A DNA stretch of 46,515 nt from Pseudoflavonifractor phocaeensis (GTDB taxonomy: Bacteria; Bacillota; Clostridia; Oscillospirales; Oscillospiraceae): assembly GCF_016901955.1 (NCBI RefSeq), contig NZ_JACJLC010000022.1, forward strand, positions 1-46,515, in the 5' to 3' direction. Positions 11,572-18,283 of this stretch are shown here, one piece after another. The notes beneath the pieces are model-generated. The model saw only the letters and a list, made by a program, of their open reading frames with translations. It had not been told where the DNA came from and did not search any database. Every line of letters begins with the position of its first letter. The stretch's first letter is position 1. The position numbers and the translations under genes are program-made.

Positions 11572-11885
11572 CAGTTCTTCACTACCCTTCTCACGATGCT
11601 GGCAGCGGCGTCGGCCAGCCGGCCCTCCGCCTTGGCCCGCAGTGCGTCACAGGCCTTCTGAGTCTGCGCCGTGACCTCCGACGCATGCTTGGCCGCCTGG
11701 TCCTCGGCCTGCTTCATAAAGCCCCGCACCTGGGCTTCCGCCTGGGCCTGGACCTCCGCCAGACGGGCCTTGCCCGCCCGCTCCGCCTCGGTCACCAGCC
11801 GCTTGGCCTCAGCCTGGGCCTCCGCCTTCCGGGTCCGGTTGGTCTGCTCGGCCTGGGTCACCTGCTGGATCGCTTCCAGAGACAT
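11571..11885 (-). CDS. V-type ATP synthase subunit H / G-type stalk protein
   Basis: A 104-residue, almost entirely helical protein rich in Ala, Glu, Lys and Arg (QAEAKRLVTEAERAGKARLA), matching the short peripheral-stalk partner of subunit E, usually called subunit H or G (NtpF in E. hirae). It is the first gene of the operon, about 90 bases after the predicted promoter. ATG at 11885 is chosen because AAAGGCGGTGAG lies before it; an ATG at 11906 would add seven residues but lacks a ribosome site. Coiled-coil composition makes the sequence match weak; the operon position decides the call. Confidence 0.85.
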
Positions 11886-11982
11886 ACTCTCACCGCCTTT
11901 CCCCATCTCATTGCTCTTAACAGTCGCCCTCTCTCTTCCCAGGGAATAACCGTTGAAAACAATCTGATCGATGTTATCAATT

Positions 11983-12011
11983 ATGATACTTCAATTGACC
12001 TAAGATTTCAA
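11983..12011 (-). promoter_or_regulatory. Promoter of the V-ATPase operon
   Basis: On the minus strand TTGAAA (12006-12011) and TATCAT (11983-11988) are 17 bases apart, about 100 bases before the first ATPase gene. The leader between them shows no riboswitch-like element that I can recognise. Confidence 0.5.
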
Positions 12012-12180
12012 GTTTAAAATTGCCAGTTTAGTTTTTTTCCTTCCTTTTTTTCAGCTTGATATATACAATTTTTATCTCCATAAGTCTGAGAAATTTGTCG
12101 TTTTTTCGCACTGAGTCTATATTTTTTGCCAGACATATTTTTTGTTAATTTTTTGACAAAAAATTATTTTTGTGCATCTT
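12012..12180. other. AT-rich upstream region of the V-ATPase operon
   Basis: Together with the flanking promoter this gene-free stretch (11886-12227) is strikingly AT-rich for the window, with A and T tracts (TTTTTTTCC, AAAAAATTA). I see no coding frame. Runs of this kind upstream of a strong promoter can act as UP elements or bent DNA; that role is inference. Confidence 0.5.
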
Positions 12181-12227
12181 ACCATTGTCCGCTCCCCTTA
12201 TCCGGGGCTGGAACTGGCAAAAACAGC

Positions 12228-12257
12228 GGACCCGGAGCGGCATTCCGCTCCGGGTCC
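12228..12257 (-). terminator. Intrinsic terminator of the DEAD-box helicase gene
   Basis: A 13-bp perfect stem (arms 12228-12240 and 12245-12257, loop CATT) is followed on the minus strand by GCTGTTTTTG. It lies 64 bases after the helicase stop codon and ahead of the V-ATPase promoter region. Confidence 0.8.
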
Positions 12258-12321
12258 GGGATACTGTCAAATTGGTAAGTGAGGGCTGTCTGAAAAAGTT
12301 GCAGGCCGACCTCGCCCCGGC

Positions 12322-14079
12322 TCAGTCGTCACTGAGGTAATAGGGCTTCATCAGGCTGGGCTGCTCGGTGGAGTCCTTCTGGCCGTTGGAGCGGATGGTG
12401 ACCTCCGGGGGACGGCTCCCCCGGCCCCGGCTGCCTCCCCGCTTTTTCCGCCCGTTCAGGGGGGCGGGGACCGAGGAGGGGGCCGGCTGGGGCTTGTCCT
12501 GGCCCCGGCGCTCCTTCCGGTTGGGCTTTTCCGGCTTCCGCTCCTTTCCCGGCAGGTTCTTCTCCCGCCGCTGCTCCCGCTCCGGCTGGCGGCTCAGTTT
12601 CCGAGGCGCCAGCAGCCGGGCGGTGGCGTCCATGATGGTGTCGCTGGCGAAGGGGTCGGGCCGGCGGAAGTCGGTGAACTCCGGCTCGGGCATGGCGGGA
12701 TGGGCGGGGGCGGTGGCCGTCAGGGCCTCCTCCAGGGTGGCGCTGTTGCGCACCCCCCGCCTGGACTTCTTCTTCTCCGGCAGGACGGGGGCCGGCTCCG
12801 CCGGGGCGGCCCTGGCCTCCTTTTTGGCCTGGGCGGCCGCCTTGTTGGCGGCGTCCCGCTGGCGGCGCTTCTCCTTGGCCGCCGCCCGGGCCTCCGCGTC
12901 CTCGGGATTGATGACCCGGCCCTTCTTGTCCTTGGGCAGGGGCTCGAAGATCTCCATGGGCCAGGGGTGGCCCTCCACCACCGGGATAGGCCGGCCCAGC
13001 AGCTTGTGGATGGCCTTCAGCTCCTCCTTCTCGTTGGCGTCGCAGAAGGAGATGGCGGTGCCCCCGTGGCCCGCCCGGCCGGTGCGGCCGATGCGGTGGA
13101 CGTAGGTCTCGGGCACATCGGGCAGGTTGTAGTTGAACACATGGGAGAGCTCCTCGATGTCCAGCCCACGGGCGGCGATATCGGTGGCCACCAGCACTTG
13201 GACCTTTCCGCTCTTGAAGTCGGCCAGAGCCTGCTGCCGGGCGGTCTGGCTCTTGTTGCCGTGGATGGCGGCGGCGGAGATCCCGGCCTTGCCCAGGTCC
13301 CCGGCCACCTTGTTGGCCCCGTGCTTGGTACGGGTAAATACCAGGGCGTTCTTCACTCCCAGCTCAAAGATAAGGGAGGCCAGCAGCTTGGATTTGTTGC
13401 CCCGGTCCACGTAGTACAGGCTCTGCTGGATAACCTCCACCGGAGAGGATACCGGATCCACCGCCACCTTCACCGGGTCCACCAGCAGAGAGTCCACCAG
13501 GCCCTGTACCTCCGGGGGCATGGTGGCCGAAAAGAACAGGGTCTGCTTTTTCTTGGGCAGCCAGCCCAGAATGCGGCGGACGTCGTGGATGAAGCCCATG
13601 TCCAGCATCCGGTCGGCCTCGTCCAGCACGAAGATCTCCAGCCGGGACAGGTCTACGAATTTCTGGTTGTACAGGTCCCCCAGCCGGCCGGGCGTGGCCA
13701 CCAGGATGTCCACCCCTTTTTTCAACTGCTCCACCTGGGGGTTCTGACCCACCCCGCCAAAGATGACGGCAGAGCGGAGGGGGAGATGCCTTCCGTAGGC
13801 CTGGAAGCTCTCCTGGATCTGGAGGGCCAGCTCCCGGGTGGGGGTGAGGATGAGGGCCCGAATGGGCCGGCCCTTCACCTGCCGGGCGGCCAGACGCTGG
13901 AGAATGGGGGCGGCGAAGGCGCAGGTCTTGCCGGTGCCGGTTTGGGCGCAGCCCAGCACGTCCTTCCCCGCCAGCGCCGGGGGGATGGCCTTCTCCTGGA
14001 TGGGAGAGGGGCGCTCATAGCCCTGCTGGGCCAGCGCCTTCAGAATGGGCCCTTTCAGGCCCAGCTCCTGGAATGTCAT
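12322..14079 (-). CDS. DEAD-box ATP-dependent RNA helicase (RhlE/CsdA-like)
   Basis: A 585-residue RNA helicase. The Q motif ([11 protein letters not shown]), motif I AQTGTGKT (residues 45-52), Ia [15 protein letters not shown], motif II DEAD in VLDEADRML, motif [20 protein letters not shown] and motif [12 protein letters not shown] are all intact. Residues after about 375 are a long, basic, low-complexity tail ([20 protein letters not shown]-type) that probably binds RNA. Such helicases unwind structured RNA in ribosome assembly, decay and cold adaptation. ATG at 14079 is chosen from AAAGGA upstream and the family N-terminus. The gene is monocistronic, with its own promoter, an unusual hairpin-rich leader and a terminator. 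Confidence 0.93.
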   Translation of the reverse strand: MTFQELGLKGPILKALAQQGYERPSPIQEKAIPPALAGKDVLGCAQTGTGKTCAFAAPILQRLAARQVKGRPIRALILTPTRELALQIQESFQAYGRHLPLRSAVIFGGVGQNPQVEQLKKGVDILVATPGRLGDLYNQKFVDLSRLEIFVLDEADRMLDMGFIHDVRRILGWLPKKKQTLFFSATMPPEVQGLVDSLLVDPVKVAVDPVSSPVEVIQQSLYYVDRGNKSKLLASLIFELGVKNALVFTRTKHGANKVAGDLGKAGISAAAIHGNKSQTARQQALADFKSGKVQVLVATDIAARGLDIEELSHVFNYNLPDVPETYVHRIGRTGRAGHGGTAISFCDANEKEELKAIHKLLGRPIPVVEGHPWPMEIFEPLPKDKKGRVINPEDAEARAAAKEKRRQRDAANKAAAQAKKEARAAPAEPAPVLPEKKKSRRGVRNSATLEEALTATAPAHPAMPEPEFTDFRRPDPFASDTIMDATARLLAPRKLSRQPEREQRREKNLPGKERKPEKPNRKERRGQDKPQPAPSSVPAPLNGRKKRGGSRGRGSRPPEVTIRSNGQKDSTEQPSLMKPYYLSDD

Positions 14080-14125
14080 GTGGTTCGTTCCTTTCCTGGG
14101 CCGCCCCTTCCGCGCCGGGGGCGGC

Positions 14126-14215
14126 AAAAAGTATCAGCTGCCGCGCGGCGGCAGGAAAAACATAACGAAGCCCGCCGGCCAGCCGGCGGGCATTTCGTGC
14201 AAAAAATTCGTTATG
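14126..14215 (-). promoter_or_regulatory. Attenuator-like 5' leader of the DEAD-box helicase
   Basis: Read on the minus strand, the leader starts CATAACGAA (14207-14215), continues into a perfect 10-bp hairpin (14170-14179 with 14182-14191), then the exact complement TTCGTTATG (14161-14169), directly followed by TTTTT (14156-14160). That is the form of an intrinsic terminator whose stem uses the very 5' end of the transcript. A second 7-bp hairpin (14138-14144 with 14148-14154) is followed by CTGATAC and TTTTT (14126-14130). Both lie before the helicase start. Regulation by structure or by the helicase itself is inferred. Confidence 0.5.
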
Positions 14216-14219
14216 CTAT

Positions 14220-14247
14220 AGTATAGCACCTTTTTCAGAAAATACAA
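14220..14247 (-). promoter_or_regulatory. Promoter of the DEAD-box helicase gene, with overlapping palindrome
   Basis: On the minus strand TTGTAT (14242-14247) and TATACT (14220-14225) are 16 bases apart. The -10 box lies within a perfect 15-base palindrome (TGCTATA-G-TATAGCA, 14214-14228) that could be an operator. The predicted transcript starts about 134 bases before the helicase ATG. Confidence 0.55.
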
Positions 14248-14264
14248 GGGAAACAACGGGCGAC

Positions 14265-14768
14265 CTATCGGAGGCAGGCCACCACCGCCGCCACCGTCTC
14301 CTCCAGAGAGCTCTTTTCCATAACGTCTACCGTCAGATCGGCGTACTTCCGGTACAGGGGCTCCCGGATGGCGTACACGTCGGCCAGGGTCTGGCCGGGC
14401 TCCATGGCGATGCCCCGGGTGGTGATGTTGCTCACCCGGCGCTCCAGCTCCGCCAGGGGCACGTGGAGGTAAACCACCTTGCCCAATTCCTTCAGGCGGC
14501 CAATGGCGCCCGCCCGGCACACGGCGCTGCCGCCGGGGGCCACCACCGTGTCCTCGCAGTCCAGGCCGGCGATGGCGGCCTCCTCCACGTCCAGAAAGCC
14601 CTCCACCCCCAGCTTGTCCAGAATGTCCTGGAGCAGGGCCTCCTCCCGCTGCTGGATCAGCAGGTCGGTATCCAAAAAACGGTAGCCCAGGGTCTTGGCC
14701 AGCAGTACCCCCACGGTACTCTTGCCCGAGCCGGGCATACCGATCAGAGTAATATTGTTCGCCTTCAC
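14265..14768 (-). CDS. aroK: Shikimate kinase
   Basis: A 167-residue P-loop kinase that phosphorylates shikimate at the 3-OH, the fifth step of the chorismate pathway. The Walker A motif is GMPGSGKST (residues 10-18). FLDTDLLI carries the metal- and shikimate-binding aspartate pair. VVAPGGSAV corresponds to the glycine-rich shikimate-binding loop, here GGS rather than the usual GGG. Length fits AroK. The start is a GTG at 14768, with AGAGGAG ten bases upstream and a near-consensus promoter behind it. The gene stands alone. A gluconate-kinase-like function is less likely given the PGGS loop. Confidence 0.85.
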   Translation of the reverse strand: MKANNITLIGMPGSGKSTVGVLLAKTLGYRFLDTDLLIQQREEALLQDILDKLGVEGFLDVEEAAIAGLDCEDTVVAPGGSAVCRAGAIGRLKELGKVVYLHVPLAELERRVSNITTRGIAMEPGQTLADVYAIREPLYRKYADLTVDVMEKSSLEETVAAVVACLR

Positions 14769-14804
14769 GGTAACAGTTCTCCTCTCAAAAAAACCATTTG
14801 GCCC

Positions 14805-14833
14805 AGTATACCAGACCTGGCCCCCGGTGACAA
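14805..14833 (-). promoter_or_regulatory. Promoter of the shikimate kinase gene
   Basis: On the minus strand TTGTCA (14828-14833) and TATACT (14805-14810) are 17 bases apart, about 37 bases before the GTG start. Confidence 0.7.
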
Positions 14834-14894
14834 GTCCTGTCCCATAGCAGGGACTTTCCCCGCCGGCTTTCCAAGGGCGGGTCCTACTTTCCTC

Positions 14895-14923
14895 TTGCGT
14901 TTCTCGAACATATGTTGTATACT
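14895..14923 (+). promoter_or_regulatory. Promoter of the small membrane protein gene at 15036
   Basis: TTGCGT (14895-14900) and TATACT (14918-14923) are 17 bases apart. The predicted leader of about 105 bases holds no feature that I recognise. Confidence 0.55.
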
Positions 14924-15035
14924 TTCATCGAACAAAAGTTTCAGTCAGGCAGACGGGAACTTTTTCCGGCACTGGTGCGTCTCATAGGTACAAGCCATCA
15001 CAGACCCCAGACACCGGAACAAAGGAGGAAACGGT

Positions 15036-15350
15036 ATGGAAACCATGTATCTCACACTGGACGAGGCCAGGGTCGTTCTGCGGAACGGACTGCGGAAGCA
15101 GGCCAGCGGCGGCCAGGGACAGGCCTACTGTACCGTCCTGCCCCGGTGCCATCGGAAGGCCGGCAAGGTGCTGGATTTCGAGGCCTGTCGGAAGGCGCTG
15201 GAGGAACCCCAGACGGTGCCGGAGGAGGGGACCCAGGAGGCGCCCGTCCCCACCCGGCGGTGGAGCCTGGGCCTGGCTCTGGAGCTGGCCCTGTCGGCGG
15301 CTATCTTTGCCATGGTGGCCGTGACGGCGGCGGGATTTTTCCTGGCCTGA
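15036..15350 (+). CDS. Hypothetical small protein with a C-terminal membrane segment
   Basis: A 104-residue protein that I do not recognise. The start is strongly supported by AAAGGAGG seven bases before the ATG. The N-terminal 50 residues are polar with two cysteines (YCTVLPRCHRK). A Glu/Pro-rich stretch follows at residues 55-72. The last 25 residues form one hydrophobic helix (LALSAAIFAMVAVTAAGFFL) that ends at the stop codon, the layout of a tail-anchored protein. It has its own promoter and shares a terminator with tRNA-Gly, so it is probably monocistronic. No function is proposed. Confidence 0.7.
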   Translation: METMYLTLDEARVVLRNGLRKQASGGQGQAYCTVLPRCHRKAGKVLDFEACRKALEEPQTVPEEGTQEAPVPTRRWSLGLALELALSAAIFAMVAVTAAGFFLA

Positions 15351-15407
15351 ACAAAGGCGGACGGGTGCGGGAACCGGTGGGTGAACGGGAACCGACTGCG
15401 ATTTTGC

Positions 15408-15434
15408 CGTAGGGGCGGGTCCCAGACCCGCCCG
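15408..15434. repeat. GTAG-type REP element
   Basis: CGTAGGGGC is followed by the palindrome GGGTC-CCA-GACCC and then GCCCG. It is the window's common REP layout: GTAG on one side, a complementary stem, and a 3-base loop. Confidence 0.75.
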
Positions 15435-15497
15435 CCGGTCACAGTGCGGCCCCCGGTACACGCCAGAAGAAAATTCTAAATTTTCCCATACATCATC

Positions 15498-15534
15498 AAA
15501 AAAAGAGACAGGACTTATGTCCTGTCTCTTTTTT
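15498..15534. terminator. Bidirectional terminator between the small membrane protein gene and tRNA-Gly
   Basis: GAGACAGGAC (15505-15514) and its exact complement (15519-15528) surround a TTAT loop, with an A tract before and a T tract after. On the minus strand it lies just behind the tRNA 3' end. Confidence 0.9.
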
Positions 15535-15535
15535 C

Positions 15536-15611
15536 TGGAGCAGGTGACGAGGCTCGAACTCGCTACCTCCACCTTGGCAAGGTGGCGCTCTACCAGATGA
15601 GCTACACCTGC
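15536..15611 (-). tRNA. tRNA-Gly (anticodon GCC)
   Basis: A 76-base tRNA that folds with a 7-bp acceptor stem (GCAGGTG with CACCTGC), a D arm, the anticodon arm CCACC-TTGCCAA-GGTGG (anticodon GCC) and a T arm containing GTTCGAGC. The discriminator base is T, and the 3' CCA is encoded (15536-15538 as TGG on the plus strand). A perfect consensus promoter and a terminator flank it, so it is transcribed alone. Confidence 0.96.
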
Positions 15612-15625
15612 AAGCGACGGTGGTT

Positions 15626-15654
15626 ATTATAGCAGCACGTCCCGCCGCTGTCAA
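15626..15654 (-). promoter_or_regulatory. Consensus promoter of tRNA-Gly
   Basis: TTGACA (15649-15654) and TATAAT (15626-15631) on the minus strand are exactly 17 bases apart, a full consensus match, 15 bases before the tRNA 5' end. Confidence 0.92.
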
Positions 15655-15681
15655 GGGTTTTTTTAAATTTTTCGCTGTTGG

Positions 15682-16737
15682 TCAGCCAGTCTCCTGCTCC
15701 TCCCACTGGTAGCCCAGTTCGGCAAGCTGAGCCGGGGTCCAGAGCTGGGTAAGGCTGCGGCTCAGATCCACAAACCGGGCGGCTCCGCTGTAGGTAACCT
15801 GGTTCCAGAAGTGCGTCTCGCCCTCCAGAGTGCCCTCCACCAGGGCGCAGTCCAGCTCCAGCGCGTCGCACAGCAGCTGAAAGGCCAGGGCCAGGCCCTC
15901 ATGGTTGGCCCCCTCTCCCAGCAGGGCGTCCCAGGCGGTGACGCCTCCCTGGGGATCCACCTTCACCGCGCCGAGCAGCAGCTCCAGCAGCAGGGAGAGC
16001 TGGCGGCTGTCGATCTGCTGCCCCACCGGCTCCACCAGCTCGTCCGCCTTCTCCCGCAGCTGCTGGCTGCGGCGCTGGAGGACGGCGGGCTCCTGGGGAT
16101 AGGTGAGCAGCAGCTCCACGATCCGCTGGGTGCCGGAGTCGGGGTAGAGATTCACCGTGCACTGGGGCATCCCCAGGGCGGCGGCGGGGTCCTCGTAATA
16201 GGCCCGCCGCAGCTGCCCGAGCACCGTGTCCTCGTCTCCGGTAAAGTAGCCCACCCGCATGGCCAGCTCGGTCTGGAAGGCAGCCAGGGCCTGGGCCACC
16301 TCGGTCTCAATGGCACTGGTGCCGGTAATGTTAATCAGGCTGTTCATCTGCTCCTGGCTGCGGCGATAAGCGATGGTGATGGTAGCCTCATAGGTGGTGA
16401 TGATGGTGGTATACTCGTTTTTGATAAAGTCCACGGCATAGGCCCCCAGAGGGTCGTCCGTGGCCACCTCCAGACAGGCCCGGTTCAAATCCTCCTCCAC
16501 GTCGCCGGTGTAGTCGGTGAGCTGGATGGTCCCCTCCTCAATACCCTGGGACACAAAGAACAGCACTCCGTTTACCAGCTCAGAGTAGGTCCCGGCTTTG
16601 ATGGTGGACGAATCCTCTCCCAGCACTGGCTGCTCCACGTGGGGCTCCACCACGGTATACATGGAGCCGGACAGGGAGGTACAGCCTGACAGCGGCAGCA
16701 CCAGGCACAGGGCCAGAGCCAATATGGATCGTTTCAC
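15682..16737 (-). CDS. Lipoprotein with a degenerate transglutaminase-like domain
   Basis: A 351-residue lipoprotein. Residues 1-18 are a signal peptide, and the lipobox LSGC makes Cys19 the lipidated residue. The middle region (40-250) is helical and not recognised. Residues about 275-325 resemble the core of the transglutaminase/cysteine-protease fold: a GANHEGLALAFQLL helix, His309 in THFWNQV and Asp324 in RFVDLS. The nucleophile position, normally Cys in GVCEGYA-like motifs, is His279, so the classic triad is incomplete and the domain is probably not a thiol enzyme. The GTG start follows GGAGGG. It lies 22 bases after the LUD gene. The domain call is by motif only. Confidence 0.7.
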   Translation of the reverse strand: MKRSILALALCLVLPLSGCTSLSGSMYTVVEPHVEQPVLGEDSSTIKAGTYSELVNGVLFFVSQGIEEGTIQLTDYTGDVEEDLNRACLEVATDDPLGAYAVDFIKNEYTTIITTYEATITIAYRRSQEQMNSLINITGTSAIETEVAQALAAFQTELAMRVGYFTGDEDTVLGQLRRAYYEDPAAALGMPQCTVNLYPDSGTQRIVELLLTYPQEPAVLQRRSQQLREKADELVEPVGQQIDSRQLSLLLELLLGAVKVDPQGGVTAWDALLGEGANHEGLALAFQLLCDALELDCALVEGTLEGETHFWNQVTYSGAARFVDLSRSLTQLWTPAQLAELGYQWEEQETG

Positions 16738-16759
16738 AGGCTGTCCCTCCCTTCAACAC

Positions 16760-17350
16760 TCAATAGCCCAGATCCTGGTCCACCAGCACCACTTCACACC
16801 GGCCCACGCCGTTGGGCTTCTCCCACAGCACCACCAGGGCCCGGCAGATCCGCTCGGGGCTGTTGCAGTCATAGCACTTGTCCCCCTTGGCGGCGCAGGG
16901 CGTCTTGCGCTTGAGCCGCTGGGCGTTCTTGGGGGAGGCAATGTTCCGGGCCCGCCACAGGGCGCCCTCGTAATCGGGAGCCAGCTTATTGCGCCCCACC
17001 ACAAAGTAGACCTCCTCATGGCCGAACACGGTGGAGGCCACCCGGTTACAGGTGCCGTCGATGTTGATGATCTCCCCGGTCTCCGCCAGGCCGTTCACCG
17101 AGGACAGGTACACCGGGGCGGCGGCCGCCTCGGCATGGGTGTGGCCGTTCCAGTGGCTGACCACCGTGGCCCGGCCCGCCAGCTTGTCCAGCAGGCCCAG
17201 CTCCTGGAGGGTCACCGAGCCCCCGTGGCCCACCGTCCTGCCCGCCAGCCTGCCGGCCAGATAGTCCGCCGCCTCCTCCCTGGTGGCAAAGCAGGTCACG
17301 TCAAAGCCCCGCTTCTCCAGGTTTTCCTTCACTTTGGTGAAATCCGCCAT
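16760..17350 (-). CDS. LUD-domain protein (LutC/YkgG-like)
   Basis: A 196-residue protein of the LUD (lactate utilisation, DUF162) family. Visible family features are the HGGSVTLQELGLLDKL loop, the nucleotide-phosphate-like NGLAETGEIINIDGTCNRVAS region broken here as GLAETGEIINIDG, and the GRNKLAPDYEGALWRARNI helix. A late Cys cluster (CAAKGDKCYDCNSPERIC) may bind metal. LutA and LutB partners are absent, so it is not a full lactate-oxidising operon; stand-alone LUD proteins of this kind have no proven role. ATG at 17350 is chosen over one at 17380 because GGAAGGA lies just before it. Confidence 0.85.
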   Translation of the reverse strand: MADFTKVKENLEKRGFDVTCFATREEAADYLAGRLAGRTVGHGGSVTLQELGLLDKLAGRATVVSHWNGHTHAEAAAAPVYLSSVNGLAETGEIINIDGTCNRVASTVFGHEEVYFVVGRNKLAPDYEGALWRARNIASPKNAQRLKRKTPCAAKGDKCYDCNSPERICRALVVLWEKPNGVGRCEVVLVDQDLGY

Positions 17351-17383
17351 ACCGATCCTTCCTTTCTTTCTGTCTGTCATGGC

Positions 17384-18253
17384 TCAGATATCGTTTTCCT
17401 GATAGGCCCGGAAGCCGTCTCCCAGCACCTCGTGGGCGTCGCACACCACCAGGAAGGCATTGGGGTCGATGCCGTTGACCATCCGCTTGATCTCCACGAT
17501 CTGCTTCTGCTTGAAGGCCACCATCAGCACCTTTTTCTCCGCCCCGGTCCAGGCGCCCTGGCCGTGGAGGATGGTGACCCCCCGGTCGATGTCGTGGATG
17601 AGGGCCTGGGTGATGGCCTCGTAGGAATCGCTGATGATATAGGCCACCTTGGCGTTGTCCAGGCCGTAGAGCACCTTGTCCATCACGAAGGAGGACAGGT
17701 AGAGGGCCACGATGCCGTACAGGGCGGAGCTCAGGTTGCCGAACACCGCCGCCACCGCCAGGATCACCGACAGGTCCACCCCCAGCAGGATCTTGCCCAT
17801 AGGCAGCCAGGCAAAGCGCAGCTTGAGCAGCCGGGCCACCAGATCGGTACCCCCGGTAGTGGCCCCCTGGAGGAACACGACGCCCAGGGAGCCCCCCATC
17901 AGCACTCCCCCGAAGATGCAGGCCAGCATGGGGTCCATGGGCTTGAACTGATAGAGCAGGTGGAGCACGTCAATGAACACCGAGGAAATAAACATGGCGT
18001 AGAGGGAGGAGATCAGGATATGCCCCCCCAGGAACTTCCACCCCAGAATAAAGAGGGGTACGTTGAGGATGATGACCACCGTACCAATGGGGGCCCAGGG
18101 CAGCAGGTAGTTGATGATCTGGCCCAGGCCGGTGATTCCGCCGAAGCCGATCTGGTTGGGCTCGTAGCACCAGTTGAAGCCCACGGCGTACACCGCCGAG
18201 GCCAGGGTGATCCACAAATAGGGTACCAGGTGCTGTTTCAACAGGTTTTTCAT
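17384..18253 (-). CDS. YitT family membrane protein (DUF161 plus DUF2179)
   Basis: A 289-residue protein with five or six membrane helices (residues about 10-200), containing the family motif GFGGITGLGQIINYL and GATTGGTDLVARLL. A cytoplasmic C-terminal domain (DUF2179, residues about 205-285) follows, with KKVLMVAFKQKQIVEIKRMV. YitT proteins are widespread in Firmicutes, and a transporter role is suspected but unproven. The ATG at 18253 follows GGAG with a 6-base gap. It lies 30 bases after the topoisomerase A-subunit gene on the same strand. Confidence 0.9.
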   Translation of the reverse strand: MKNLLKQHLVPYLWITLASAVYAVGFNWCYEPNQIGFGGITGLGQIINYLLPWAPIGTVVIILNVPLFILGWKFLGGHILISSLYAMFISSVFIDVLHLLYQFKPMDPMLACIFGGVLMGGSLGVVFLQGATTGGTDLVARLLKLRFAWLPMGKILLGVDLSVILAVAAVFGNLSSALYGIVALYLSSFVMDKVLYGLDNAKVAYIISDSYEAITQALIHDIDRGVTILHGQGAWTGAEKKVLMVAFKQKQIVEIKRMVNGIDPNAFLVVCDAHEVLGDGFRAYQENDI

Positions 18254-18283
18254 AACACACTCCAAATTCTGTTGGGCTTTGGG

